Below, in pieces: positions 36,690 to 47,226 of a stretch of DNA of 64,000 nt. Position 1 is the first letter of the stretch, and each line of letters starts with the position of its first letter. The stretch is from Cerrena zonata. Lineage: Eukaryota > Basidiomycota > Agaricomycetes > Polyporales > Cerrenaceae. Below the pieces are notes generated by a model. That model worked only from the letters and a program-made list of their open reading frames with translations. It had not been told where the DNA came from and made no database searches. The translations under genes were made by a program, and so were the position numbers. The DNA is taken from positions 33,391-97,390 of the forward strand of contig JASBNA010000103.1 in assembly GCA_038087015.1 (NCBI GenBank), given 5' to 3'.

Positions 36690-39238
36690 TCATTTGATTG
36701 TCCGATATGAGTGCTCGTCTACAAACGGGTTTACATAGAAGGTTTCACATTCTTCTAAGACATTATCAGACGTCCAACTCCTATCAACAACCGGACCAAA
36801 CTTCGGAAAGAGCATGACACTCCGTTTTATGTTTTGCACAGGGATGACAGAAGCATGACGGCTTCCGTGTCGGTATTCACGACTAACTTTGTACATAAAG
36901 TGGTCTTGATGGGGCGTACGTGAAAATGGAGAGAACCATTCAACGTACGCTAAGTGACTCGGCCATTCGGTGTCCAATCCAAACGTATCCCTGCATGTTG
37001 AATCTGACAGGAGAAATATAGTGCGAATCTGGGCAACCTGGTAACCTAGAAGGACAAGAAAAATGAATGTTAGAGATATAAAATTTGCACGTTAGGGGTG
37101 TTATGATTACCTTTGACACCTATTATACCACCATCACCACGATCGACAAGAACGGTGTCAAACCGAGCGGACACAGCGCGTGTTGTCCTGCCCTGTAAGC
37201 TGACACTAGTACTTGCTGGCTTGGCGTGGGCAACATCTGTGAACGAGTATTCTCCATGTACATCGTATTGATCGGAAGCAGAAAAACGGATCTTATGGAA
37301 AACAGAGAGTGAACGCATCGGCAGGTTGATACTAGCAGCAGCAACATCGAGCCGTGCGCCGTGAAGAGATGTGTTCTTCCATTTAGCGATGAATATAGCC
37401 AATGCATTGCGGATGTCTTCGGCACCATAGTTAAGTGCTATGTCATCGAGTTCTACGCCGCGAGCCGATGGATTTCGTGTCATTTGAATAGACAGAGACG
37501 AGCTAGATAATGATGGGGTGCTAGCCTGAGTAGTGTTTGACAGTTGAGAGGTTCCAGTAAGACGCCATTTTATATATGCTGCGTGACTGGTCATCTTCTC
37601 AAGTCGTTCGAGCCAAATCGTCATCTGGGCAAATTCCTCTTTGTGGTTCGTGGCCTCGTAAGCTTCCTTCGCAAAGTCAATATGCAACCGCTCCGTGGTC
37701 TGTGTGCTGTAGTTGTCGGTTGTACCGAAGCGCATAATGAGCTGTTTGTAGTGACCGACATTGTGCAGCTTTGGTAGGTTGAATTGGGTTCGTATTCCGA
37801 GATCGATAAAGACTGATTTGTTGGTATGAAAGTTGCTGAGGGCTTCATCCATGTCGCTGAGGGTTCGCTTTGTATGTACCTTGTACTGCGCCAAATAGAA
37901 GAAGTCCAGCATGCTGCGAACAGCTCGAACCAATCGTACCGTGGATGCTCCATTAGGAAGCCGAAGGTCTACAATCAGCCCAAGAAGTACGCGGCACATA
38001 TCACGGTGTTCTTGGCCTGACACTCGAGATAGCGTCGAGATACCCTTCGTGAAAAGACGTGTCCCATGATTTGGGGGCATCCTTCGACATCGTGCATCAA
38101 TCTCATTTGCACCAAATGCAGAGATAAGCCATGCAACAAGATGTTTCACCAGTCCTTGGTAAAGCTGATGGAGAACATCGGGGGTGATTGATTGGTAGAT
38201 GTTCACGTAAGGAAGATCATACCAGAATGGATGATAGATGGGTTTAATGCCTGCATCAAGACATGCACGAGTGAATTCGGAGGGATCATCATCCATGGCA
38301 TCGAGGGCATCGATGATGGGGAGCAATGCTCGAGGTCCAAGTATCGTACCAGATCCAAGCTCGTCATGAGGAATAGGACATGTCGGACACTCCCCATTCT
38401 TCAGACATGATACGAGAATTTGTTCGGGATAATCGCCTGCAAAGATGGCGAAGATTGGGTGACATCGGCGAACAACGCCATCGCCAGACATCATAGCAAG
38501 ACCATCAACTCCAGCCGTCTTGAGGGGAGCGAGAACAAAACTCATGCACGTATGAAAGAGATTGGCAAGTGTCCGTCGACGGGATGTCACTGATGTAATT
38601 TGTGAGAGTCGAGTGGTGGGAAGATATCCTAGTAATATCTGAGCACGCCGAGAGGGTTTGCGTCGAATATCCTTTGGGATATTTCCAATTGTGAGATAAA
38701 TCGGATACGCTGTCTTGTTTCGAAATAGAGTCAATTGGGTTTTATCGGTGGAAATAATGACTGGAATTATCGTGGCTCCTTCGCGTTCATCTTCCAACTT
38801 TATCTGCATGATATTAGTATATGATGTATGAGAGATGATGTCAAGATCCATACCTGAGTACTCCACCACCAAGTCCCAGTATGCATCTCACTATATTCAC
38901 GGTTCACTTCATCATCGTCTGTGTAATGACGCTCTGGTGCAAAAACCAGAACAGGCGCGAACTCCGGGTCGCCAAATAATGACCGAATACATTGGATGAT
39001 ATCGCGGTAGTAAAGCTCAAATGCTTCACCTGCAGCCTCGACAACGACCTCTTTACGTTGAAAACGGGGCCGCCCAGGAAGGTGTTCATCGATGATTTGA
39101 TTCAATTCATTTGAGTTGCTGTATGAGAGACCAAGACGTTCGCGCACCTATCAACAATTAAATAATGCAATTAAAAATACAACGGTCGCTCATACATACC
39201 TTGTCAATCTTAAGAAATTCAGTAAAGGCCGTTGAACC
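36690..39238 (-). CDS. Plavaka-type DNA transposase, 5' end missing
   Basis: Catalyses cut-and-paste transposition; Plavaka is a basidiomycete relative of the CACTA group. Exons read from the right: about 39238-39200, 39147-38854, 38803-37111, 37045-36690, with introns of 50-65 bp, all in frame. Family signatures in order: LPGRPRFQRKEV, FGDPEFAPVLVFAPERHY, HTGTWWWSTQ, IIPVIISTDKTQLTLFRNK (first acidic residue), YPIYLTIGNIPKDIRRKPSR, GDGVVRRCHPIFAIFAGDYP (second Asp), ECPTC, TTERLHIDFAKEAYEATN (candidate Glu), LAYVEWFSPF, FPKFGPVVDRSWTSDNVLEE and YVNPF near the end. There are no stops over about 790 residues, so it is recent. The usual N-terminal zinc finger and linker exons are not found: similarity ends near 39238, where unrelated repetitive-looking sequence begins. 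The element is probably truncated or interrupted there. Confidence 0.88.
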
Positions 39239-40090
39239 TCAGCCCTTTCAATGACATTTTCCCATGTACAATGGTACAAGTAGGGTGCTTAATACCCATG
39301 TACCATGAGGTAGTAGGGCCCAGCTGGGTTTCCCAGTAGCGCCACTATACATGGAGTAGTTGGCCATCCTAAAGTAAGGTTCACACCGTCATATACAATG
39401 AGTAGGTGGGTCCTGCTACTGCATGAGGATATATACCAGGACACCATCTATGATGGACAGAGGGGGGAGATTTTTATAATTCCTTGAGCCAACCCACTGG
39501 TCGTGGAATGACTAGGTCAGCTAGCAAGATGACAGTCCCCACAGCAGATGATATGGTGGGCCATGCTCGTGAGATTGGTCCATATGAAATGGGCTGATGG
39601 ATCATCCTAACACCTGCGAACCCATCCATATGAGGTGGATTAGAGGGGTCTACCAGGGTGAATGGGCTGCTCTGTACCTTTATATCTGTAATGTTTGGTA
39701 TGGGTGGAGTACTGTATAAGAATGTTGAAATTATTATTGTCACATATCAGTCGTATGCATATGTAAACATGGCATAGTGGCAAAAATACAGCATGAATCA
39801 GATGCGACATCGAGGTAGGCAAGGTCTATCTTGCGATTGGATATGATTTCGAACATCGGAAAATGATATTCCAACCGTCAATATAGGTAGTAATATGGGG
39901 AGAATGATCCCAAGGTACTGCAGCAGGACAATTCAATTCCATCCCAGCCTACAGTTCGCTAGTCGGGTTCAATCTTCAGTCGGGTGGAACTGCATCGGAC
40001 GACAGTATACGTTCGACAACATGTCACCGGATGTGAAAGGTGGAGAGCGACACAATGTAGCTATGACACGAGCATGTTACTGGTAGACAG
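39239..40090. other. Unassigned repetitive-looking block
   Basis: Starts with two related 24 bp stretches (39260-39284 and 39295-39319, both CCCATGTACMATG.. ending GTAGGG) and many short palindromic pieces such as TGTAC-N4-GTACA. No coding capacity is seen. It interrupts the expected 5' end of the Plavaka gene and precedes the TCGG array, with a few TCGG cores already present at 39963, 39980 and 39995. It could be an inserted small element or the terminal region of one of the two transposons. Confidence 0.4.
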
Positions 40091-40115
40091 TCGACGAGAG
40101 CAGTGGGGGCGATAG

Positions 40116-40731
40116 TCGGGTACATCAGTCGGTCTGTACCACTTTGTCTAGTCGGGTACAAATATCGCGAGGTGACCTCGGATTGTAGCATCGGGTACTA
40201 CTACATGGTTGAATATGTCGTGTAATTCAGTCGGGGAAACGTATCTGAATTCGTCTTCGGCAACAAATGTCGGTCGGTCCAAGTTGACTCAAATTTCGGA
40301 CGACAGACTCGGACATTATGATATTGAGCTACCTTCGGATTAAATCTTCGGGATAGTCCAATGTGAGACGCTGTCGGATGATTAGCTCGGGAGATTACAT
40401 TTCGAACAGTTTTCGGATGAATTTCTCGGTCAACCACGACTGGGACAAATGTCGGATAGCAGACTCGGATCTTGGCGTTTAGAAGTCAAATTCGGATTGG
40501 TACTTCGGAACTGACCTTGATCATGAAAATTAGGATGGTTGAGTCGCGCGGATGACGGATTAGAATATTATCGGCTGTCGCTCTCGGTCTGTCTGAGTTC
40601 AAAGCAAAACTCGCGTAGCACACACGGATTGCTCAATATCGAGCAGAAGTCGGACAGTATATTCGGCCAGACTAACTTTGAGAGAACGCCGGCTAATTAA
40701 GTTGGGAGGAAGCATTTTGACTAGTTCTCGC
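40116..40731 (+). repeat. Phased TCGG array, alternating 13 and 26 bp (39-40 bp period)
   Basis: TCGG cores start at 40116, 40129, 40152, 40178, 40191, 40231, 40257, 40270, 40296, 40309, 40335, 40348, 40374, 40387, 40413, 40426, 40452, 40465, 40492, 40505, 40571, 40584, 40650 and 40663. One-mismatch cores fill the expected slots at 40165, 40218, 40531, 40544, 40611, 40624, 40689, 40702 and 40728. From 40218 on, steps alternate 13 and 26 (sometimes 27). The sequence between cores is essentially unrelated from unit to unit apart from a preference for TCGGAT at the first core. No open frame explains it, since 13 is not a multiple of three. It resembles an array of protein-binding half-sites, as found in subterminal regions of large DNA transposons. 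Confidence 0.85.
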
Positions 40732-40885
40732 CTCTATATCTCTGCTTGCCCTAGTTAATGGATAGCAGGCTCAAATGGTAGAATCTCGGATGTCAGTAGT
40801 ACGATCAGAGCTGGAGCGATGTTGACTTCAGGTCAACGGTCGGGCGATTGACGACCTGTCTCAAATTAGTCACCAGCTCAACCTG

Positions 40886-40942
40886 TCGCCCGACATACAT
40901 ATGCTCGCCCGACATACATGTGCTCGTCCGACATACGTACGC
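40886..40942 (+). repeat. Three tandem copies of a 19 bp unit
   Basis: Units 40886-40904, 40905-40923 and 40924-40942 read TCGCCCGACATACATATGC with few changes; the third has TCGTCCGA. Each starts with the element-wide 8-mer, and a complement copy (TCGGGCGA) lies just before at 40840. Non-coding, between the TCGG array and the first cargo gene. Confidence 0.9.
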
Positions 40943-41079
40943 TCGGGTTGGCTTTCCCCGTTACTCCTTTACTCATTTACCTGACATAAGGCCCTGTATG
41001 GTTATACCGCCCGTATCCGGCAGTATCCGGTAAGTGATCGGCGCGATTCTCCCATGACGTAGTGCACTAGTAGTGGGAT

Positions 41080-42190
41080 ATGAGTCATGACTGTATCAGG
41101 ATCAAGACCGCTAAGCTGCGCGGCAACGTTTCGAAGAATAAACCACCATCTCTTCACCATCCTCTCTATTACAATTCATCTCCGATCGACATGCAACGAA
41201 TCAAATCTGAGGCGGATCTAATTCGCGATAACAGGAGGACCACTTTCGAAACCTGGGCACTGGCGATGGTCCACCTCCACCGCACGGGATCCGTGTCTGC
41301 CCTGACATTCTTCGAATCCGTACTACCCATGGTGGTAAGTGTTCTCATGCTAGAATAATAACAACTAATCACACTACGAAAATCAGACTGAAGCGAACTT
41401 GAATCGCTTCAGAGACAGAGGCACGCAGATGGAAGTAGAGGAGGGGATGACGCTGCTGTGTGGACATGTGGAAGACATCTGGGTGGAGGACTACAGGCCA
41501 TACGCTGGTTGTTTGGCTCCCAACTTAGAAAACCGAACGTTGGAACAGCGTCGCGATTCTCGTTCTCCCGCCCCAGCTGGTGGCACCATGCGGATAGGCC
41601 CGCCGCGTCGCTTTGCAGAAAGACGACGATCGGCCGAGCGTGCGCGAATCGAACGCGAGGAAGACATTCAGTCCAAACGGCGAGCTCGCGGAGAACTACT
41701 GAGAGGACTTGCAAAACGAGCGACGATCGCATCCAACGACGAGGAAGATGAAGTCGGTACGTATTCTGATCCAGACTCCATAACGCGCACTTATATCGCC
41801 ATACCAGCGATCTCTAGAGGGCGACGTGCAATCTCATTCACCAAGAGTGGCTCGGGTCAGTCATCCCGACCAGGTGTTAGAGTTGCACGGTCCCATGAGC
41901 CGACTGCGTCCACATCTCACCAACCTCGTCCGGACCCTATGGAAGGCTCTTCATCACGAGCTGGACCATCGGACCCGATGCGGTTGGGAAGGTTCAGTCG
42001 GGATGCGTTACACAAGCAACTCGAAAAACAAGAGAGCAAGATTTTCCAGCTCGAACTAACCCGAATGGACTTGGATACCAAAGAGCATGCCACGCGGGAA
42101 AGTATCTCTAACATTCGATCTTACTTGCAGTTGAGCGATGAGGAACACGAGGTGAAACTTGAGGAGGAGACAGAGTGGGACAGCGAGTAA
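41080..42190 (+). CDS. Element-associated coiled-coil protein, paralogue A
   Basis: Two exons (41080-41334, 41387-42190) joined by a 52 bp intron give about 352 residues from the ATG at 41080. Not a family I can name. It has a conserved N-terminal module: a FETWALAMVHLHRTGSV helix, LPMVTEANLNRF across the intron, then EDIWVEDYRPYAGCLAP. A basic, Arg-rich middle and an acidic stretch follow, then a C-terminal coiled coil (FSRDALHKQLEKQESKIFQL onwards) ending acidic. Paralogues B (42812-44097) and C (61398-62455) share the module, the position of the first intron and the coiled coil (KRIEQQ.., KRLEQQ..). A is the most divergent. The Arg-rich segment and coiled coil suggest a self-associating, nucleic-acid-binding protein, which is inference. 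It is the first gene after the TCGG array and repeated 8-mers. Confidence 0.65.
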
Positions 42191-42811
42191 TTCTCTTGCG
42201 ACTGCTGTGGAAGGTATGTATCTTATCGATGGTCGCTCGCTGTCTCGTTCCGCTAACATCCGCTTACAGTCTTTCAAACGCTACAGATGCAGTCCCTCCC
42301 ACTACGCTAACTTCCGCCATTTTCTTGATAGATATTGACAGTAAACTCCCAATACATCTACAACTCTCCACACTTATGAACATTGGTGCCGCTTTAGCTT
42401 CTTGATCTTAATACTCATTTCTTGAATTGTAATAACAGTTGTACCGCTTATTTCTTGGATTCCACAGTCGTTGCTTGCATTGTATATACCTCCTCCAATA
42501 ATTCTTATACACCGCTTGTACTATTCCCTTACTGATACTATTATACATTGTTTACGTAGTCCTTGAAACGTATAGTCGCATGGAAATGGTTTCTACTTAA
42601 GCAAAGCTATCATTGGGACCCCGAATGACTGATTTATGATCACGTACGTATAGAAACACTTTAATTTAATATTGCCTTATTGATTCCAACAGGTCTGAGT
42701 AGCGGGACCCAGGGCCGGCCGGTAACTATAATATTGACCCGAACCTCAGTGGAAGCCAATCCCGAGATCGTGCCATCTACATATCCCTACATTCGCTTGA
42801 AGCTGAAACCA
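42191..42811. other. Spacer between paralogues A and B
   Basis: No gene seen. T-rich 3' flank of A followed by a short frame (42680-42811) that is open into the B gene and may hold its true 5' end after an acceptor TCCAACAG at 42692. Confidence 0.4.
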
Positions 42812-44097
42812 ATGTCACAAGACATTCCTCAAACTGACAGAGGCAAGCCTCAAGGTGGTTGGAAATCGACATTTACTCAATGGGCGAACACCATGTTGGA
42901 TCTCCACCGGTCAGGATCGTTGGAGACACAACAATGGTTTGTGCGTGTTCTCCCAATACTGGTATGCTTTTCGTTCTCGAATCATCTAGTAGATCGGAGC
43001 CGAAGATCTGATTTTACCCCATAGACCGACGCAAACCTTACTGAAATGCGCAGTAAAGGAACATCCAAGGATGTAGACGGCGGTCTGGAAGTGTTGCGAA
43101 GATACGTATCCTCGAACTGGAGCGAGGATTGGAGATCGTTTGCTGGTGTGTTGGCACCAGTCGATAGTTCGCGGAACGGTCAACAGATACCCTCGTCTCG
43201 CCCTATGGCTCAAACCGGAGATGCTGGTCTGTTGTCCCAATCTCGGGGAGCTCGAAGACGAAAGTCGGCCGGTGACATTCAAGTCGACTCACCCTATACC
43301 GGCCCTGTAACACGAAAGCGGGCTCGTGAGCAGTCGGGCGTAGGAGCGGCCGAGGATATCTCACCATCAAGAGCCCCTCCTCCACCGAAGCGAGTCACTT
43401 CATCAGCTTCATCTTCAGCAGGGAGGAGAATGACCGTGGCGGTGGAGATCCCAAAGTACAAGCAACCCACAAGTACGCATATGATTTGGTCTCATTTCAT
43501 TGCCTCCGACTTACCACTGCAGGCTCTCCGGTTCTTCGCATAGGCCCTCCAAGTCGCGTTATTTCGACAGCGCTGAACGAGATCTCACCGTATCTGTCGA
43601 TCATGCCAAAGCAACAACTCCATTCCTCCAAGTCGGCGGAACGTCAACCAGGTCCATACAATCTTACCCCGAGTAATTTCATGGCTCCCGACTTCGGGCC
43701 TATGTCTTCAGTCCCTCATTCGCAGCACAGTGCAACCCAACAGCCTCTCTCCCATGCTCTACAAGTACCTCTGCAAGCACCTCGTCTCACAGCATCCTCA
43801 TCCGCACCTGCAGCGCTTTCACACACCCTAAATCGGTCGAATGAGCTGGCTGCATTCAGTCGGGATGTATTGCAGAAGCGAATCGAGCAGCAACAGCACG
43901 AACTCCTCCAGCTACGGGTTCAACAATTAGAGATAGAGGTAGAGCAGCGGGTGAGGAGGGAGAGTATCGCTCAGATCGAGGAATACCTTCAACACAGCTC
44001 ACAAACCCCACAGAATGAAGTTTTCGGAGAGTCTAACCCGTTTTTGCAAGATAACATAAAGTCTCAAGGAAGAGGAAAGAAAACGGTAAGAAAGTAG
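42812..44097 (+). CDS. Element-associated coiled-coil protein, paralogue B
   Basis: Exons 42812-42961, 43025-43472 and 43523-44097 join in frame (introns 63 and 50 bp) and give about 390 residues; the frame is open upstream to 42680, so the start is uncertain. N-terminal module: WKSTFTQWANTMLDLHRSGS, RVLPILTDANLTEMRSKG across the intron, then YVSSNWSEDWRSFAGVLAPV. A basic RRRKS and TRKRAR segment follows, then a proline-rich linker and a C-terminal coiled coil with alternating Gln/Leu/Glu. It is nearly identical at DNA level to paralogue C over the first exon (about nine bases in ten), so B and C are recent copies in opposite orientation about 19 kb apart. Exon 1 shares the LHRSGS/LHRTGS motif with A. 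No assigned function. Confidence 0.65.
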
Positions 44098-44709
44098 GGT
44101 AGCTCCTTCATGATATATTCTATGTCAGGTAGTTCAGATTCGCTCAATGTGTAGAGACAGTCTAATGTAATCTATTCTCCAATGTATTACAGGGGTATAA
44201 CCAAGAAAAGTATTCCTGATGCGTATGAGAGAGTCAAAGGAACATAGCGATTTTGTAGTCGCCAAGTAATAGAGAATATGAGATCGCGGCATGAACACAA
44301 TCCATAACACCAATGTAAGCTGGACCAAGGGATGCGAAAGAATGAAATCAGTCATTCAATATACATCTTCATATGCGAAAGCGGATAGAATATAGCGATG
44401 ATGATAAGATCGGTAAAACGAGACAAATCACAAAGGACGCAGGCGGTCGGACGAAGTTGGCGTTCGGGATGAAGATGAATTCTGAGCGGGTTGTTTTCTG
44501 GTATAATTAGAGAGCCTATTCAGACCGTGCTCTTGGCCGAGGAATCTGCAAACTTGTTTGGTGTGACCCGAGAGGAAAACTTGCCTATACCGACGACTTA
44601 CTCGTGTTTAAAAACCATTGCCAGTCATTATCTTTAGGATCTGTAGTGTCCCCAATTCCCTCATGTTAAAGGCATAGTTCACATTCTATTTGACGTATAA
44701 TACATTAAA
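44098..44709. other. Spacer between convergent genes
   Basis: About 0.6 kb between the end of paralogue B and the end of the SPFxF gene on the other strand. Only short, unsupported frames. Probably 3' untranslated regions. Confidence 0.5.
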
Positions 44710-47038
44710 TTACATTCTCAGGTCCTTATAAGTATCAAGACGAGCCAAGACAGAATAGTTAAACTGTTCGAAGGTGCGATCCTGAAGCAAAGACAGGCGA
44801 TCCTCAAGGTCTTCTGAGAGTGCAATCGTGTTGGAGATTGCTTCACTATGACTGGTAGCCCGAGGTAAGTCCAACAACGAATTGGAGCGACGCCGTTTGA
44901 GGGTGCAGTATGGGATTTCAAAATCCTCCTGCAATGCTCCAGGATTAACGCTGAAGCAATGCAACATACTTAGGGAGTGAATACCTGCGACGCCTTGAAG
45001 ATAATCGGACCATAATGTAGAGTCGGGTCGCTTTACAACTTTGTTAGACTAGCAAAAAGTGTTTGAGATCGGCTTAACTTACTGGGGTTATTCTCCTATC
45101 GGCCGACGTACTGTCACGTAGGATATATTCCTCATCCTGCAAGAGTGAGATTCATCACATAAATGCTTGTGCTGTAATGAAATAACCCTTACAAAAAGCT
45201 TTCCCTTCCCCTTATCCTCAGAGTTAACGTTCCGACCGGATTCGGGATGCTAAAATGATGTAAGTTATAAATTATAGTGGTGGTTGAGTCATGAATAATC
45301 ATTACCGCATTATCCTCCTCATCTTGCCTACCAACACCTGACAAGTCTCGTTGGCGAAGGTATTCGAGGTACCTACGGAATGACATTTGGTGTTGCTCGA
45401 TATCCCTGCTGGATACCTTTGAAAGCAGAGGCTCCGGAGCATTCACGTGTGAGGAAGGATAGCGCTTTTCAGGGAACATATGCTTGTACCGCTGGTGCCA
45501 GATCTCAATTGCATGGATCCGGAGATCTTCGTCCGATAAAACATTCTCAGGCTCAGGGGATGCCCGAAGTGTAGAAGATGGGTGTCCAGAAATGAAACTG
45601 AATCCGACGTCGCCTACTGAGGCAGCACGGCGTCCGTGGATGTTGTTCCCAGTCGCAAAAAGGAATGGACTCGGATTGCGATCACTGCTGTCTTCATCTG
45701 CCACCTGGTTGTCTAAGTTGGAAGAATGTTCGAGGGGATCATCGAATTCATGACCCCGGTGTTGGCCCGAGAGATTAAATGGACTCGGAGGGTGACTATC
45801 AGCATCGTCGTCCGCGCCTTTATCCGAGAAGGAGAATGGGCTTGCTGGAGGTTCCTCACTATCCTTGCCCGAGTGGTCGTCACTATCCTCGCCCGAGTGG
45901 TCGTCACTATCCTCGCCCGAGCAGTGACCAAAGCGAAATGGGCTTGGGGGAGTATTGTCGCTTTCCCCGCCCAAGTTATGAGTGAAGCGAAATGGGCTTG
46001 GAGGGGTATCATCGCTTTCCTCAGCCGACTGGTTGCCAGGGAAACGGAATGGGCTTTGAGGGATATTGTCGCTCTCATCCTCAGAGTGCTGGGAAGAGAA
46101 ATGGAATGGGCTTGGGAGGCTGTCATCGCTATCATCGCCTGAGTCTTGGTCAGCGGAAATTGACTGGGTTGGGGGATTAACCTCGTTGTCAAAAGATATA
46201 ATGTCCAAGTTCACCGGGCTAGCAGGACCACTGCTCTCGGCGTCGGAATGTTGTGGTGTAAACGTAAATGGGCTAGGTTGACCATCTTCACTGGAGTCAC
46301 CCGAGTCGCGATCGATGAGGTCATTCAAGGGGCTTGGAGGTCTGACCTGTTGGAGACTGAGGGGAGTCAACGGATGTGGGAGAGACTTTTGTAATGAGAA
46401 GTAAATTAGTCTCGCTGGAACTGCTTTACATCATTAGGAACTCACGAAGGAAGCTGGAGACCGGTCTCCGCCTGAAGATGCAGCAATATTGCGAAATTTG
46501 AATCGAGATGAAGGAGGGGTGGATGATCTAGATGCCGTCTCTTCTCTGTCGGGTACACTTCCGCTATGGAAAATAGCGACTTCATGTGAAGTGAGTGTTC
46601 CGGAAGTAGGGAGAGGGTGTGCATCGAAGAGAAATGGGGATTGCTGATGGCTACATTTTAAAGGATAGCGTGAGCTTATGGTGAAAGGCTCTGTTTATTC
46701 CAGATTGGTAACCTACTCATCGGTATCCTCAGAGTCATCAGACTCTACAACATCAGCTACAGTCATGAACGTGAGTCTTTTCGCATTATTGTAACACGGA
46801 ACAACTGACCGCTTGGTGGGATTGGTCCAACATTGGATCCACTAGGCTGTCGAGGGAGAATTCGGTCACCTAATGTTTCCCTGTCTCCCACTTTGAACAC
46901 AGTGCCCAACTTATGACGCTGCGCACTGGCCAGGAGTTCTTCTTCAAGCCGAGCCGAATACGTTACCGGTTGTCGTTTGTGTTTGACTGGTGGGGGAGGT
47001 TGTGCGGGCCCTTTCTTGTCATGAGATCGAGTTCGCAT
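44710..47038 (-). CDS. Ser/Asp-rich protein with repeated SPFxF motifs
   Basis: Eight exons (47038-46810, 46756-46717, 46650-46446, 46385-45306, 45249-45193, 45136-45083, 45048-44985, 44936-44710) join in frame and give about 651 residues. The N-terminus is basic (MRTRSHDKKG, then KHKRQP). The central exon 4 holds about ten units, each an acidic Ser/Asp run followed by PPSPFRF or a close variant (PSPFTF, PSPFHF, QSPFRF, ASPFSF, PSPFNL, PSPFLF), 20-35 residues apart; a first SPFLF sits in exon 3. A globular part follows (IEIWHQRYKHMFPEKRYP, a motif I cannot place), then a coiled-coil tail. Repeated SPF flanked by Asp/Ser looks like an array of short docking or phosphorylation motifs in a disordered scaffold. 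This is inference; I know no family with this design. Two internal 8-residue repeats (DDHSGEDS) carry the element 8-mer 24 bp apart. Confidence 0.65.
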
Positions 47039-47226
47039 CGTGGTGCAAGGTAGAAACGCAAGCAGGAAGTGTACTGATCTTAGCGATAGCCAAATGTAGT
47101 CAGATAGGGGGATGATTCTGATTGGCTGACCGTGATCGGCAGGTAATTTGACCGCTCACACTTTCCTAGCTACCGCCATCTGAAATACTCTAGTTTCTCT
47201 CTTATACCAGTTTTTAACCTTTAGAA
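47039..47226. promoter_or_regulatory. Short divergent promoter region
   Basis: 188 bp separate the ATG of the SPFxF gene (minus) from the ATG at 47227 (plus). The plus side ends in a CT-rich leader (TAGTTTCTCTCTTATACC). The arrangement suggests that the two cargo genes are expressed together. Confidence 0.5.

Noticed and set aside
39765..39860. TGGCATAGTGG and GATTTCGAAC, resembling pol III A and B boxes of a tRNA or SINE
   Set aside because: Spacing of about 80 bp and poor B box, no tRNA fold and no evidence of other copies; kept only as part of an unassigned block.
40886..40942. Short direct repeats considered as a CRISPR array
   Set aside because: The repeats are contiguous without spacers and the genome is eukaryotic; they are tandem repeats.
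41826..42059. Overlapping plus-strand frame in another phase of paralogue A
   Set aside because: Shadow frame of the coiled-coil gene with no independent start or splice support.
45713..46192. Long frames on both strands overlapping the SPFxF region
   Set aside because: They are shadows of the repeated coding sequence of the minus-strand gene; their residues show the same periodicity in the wrong frame.
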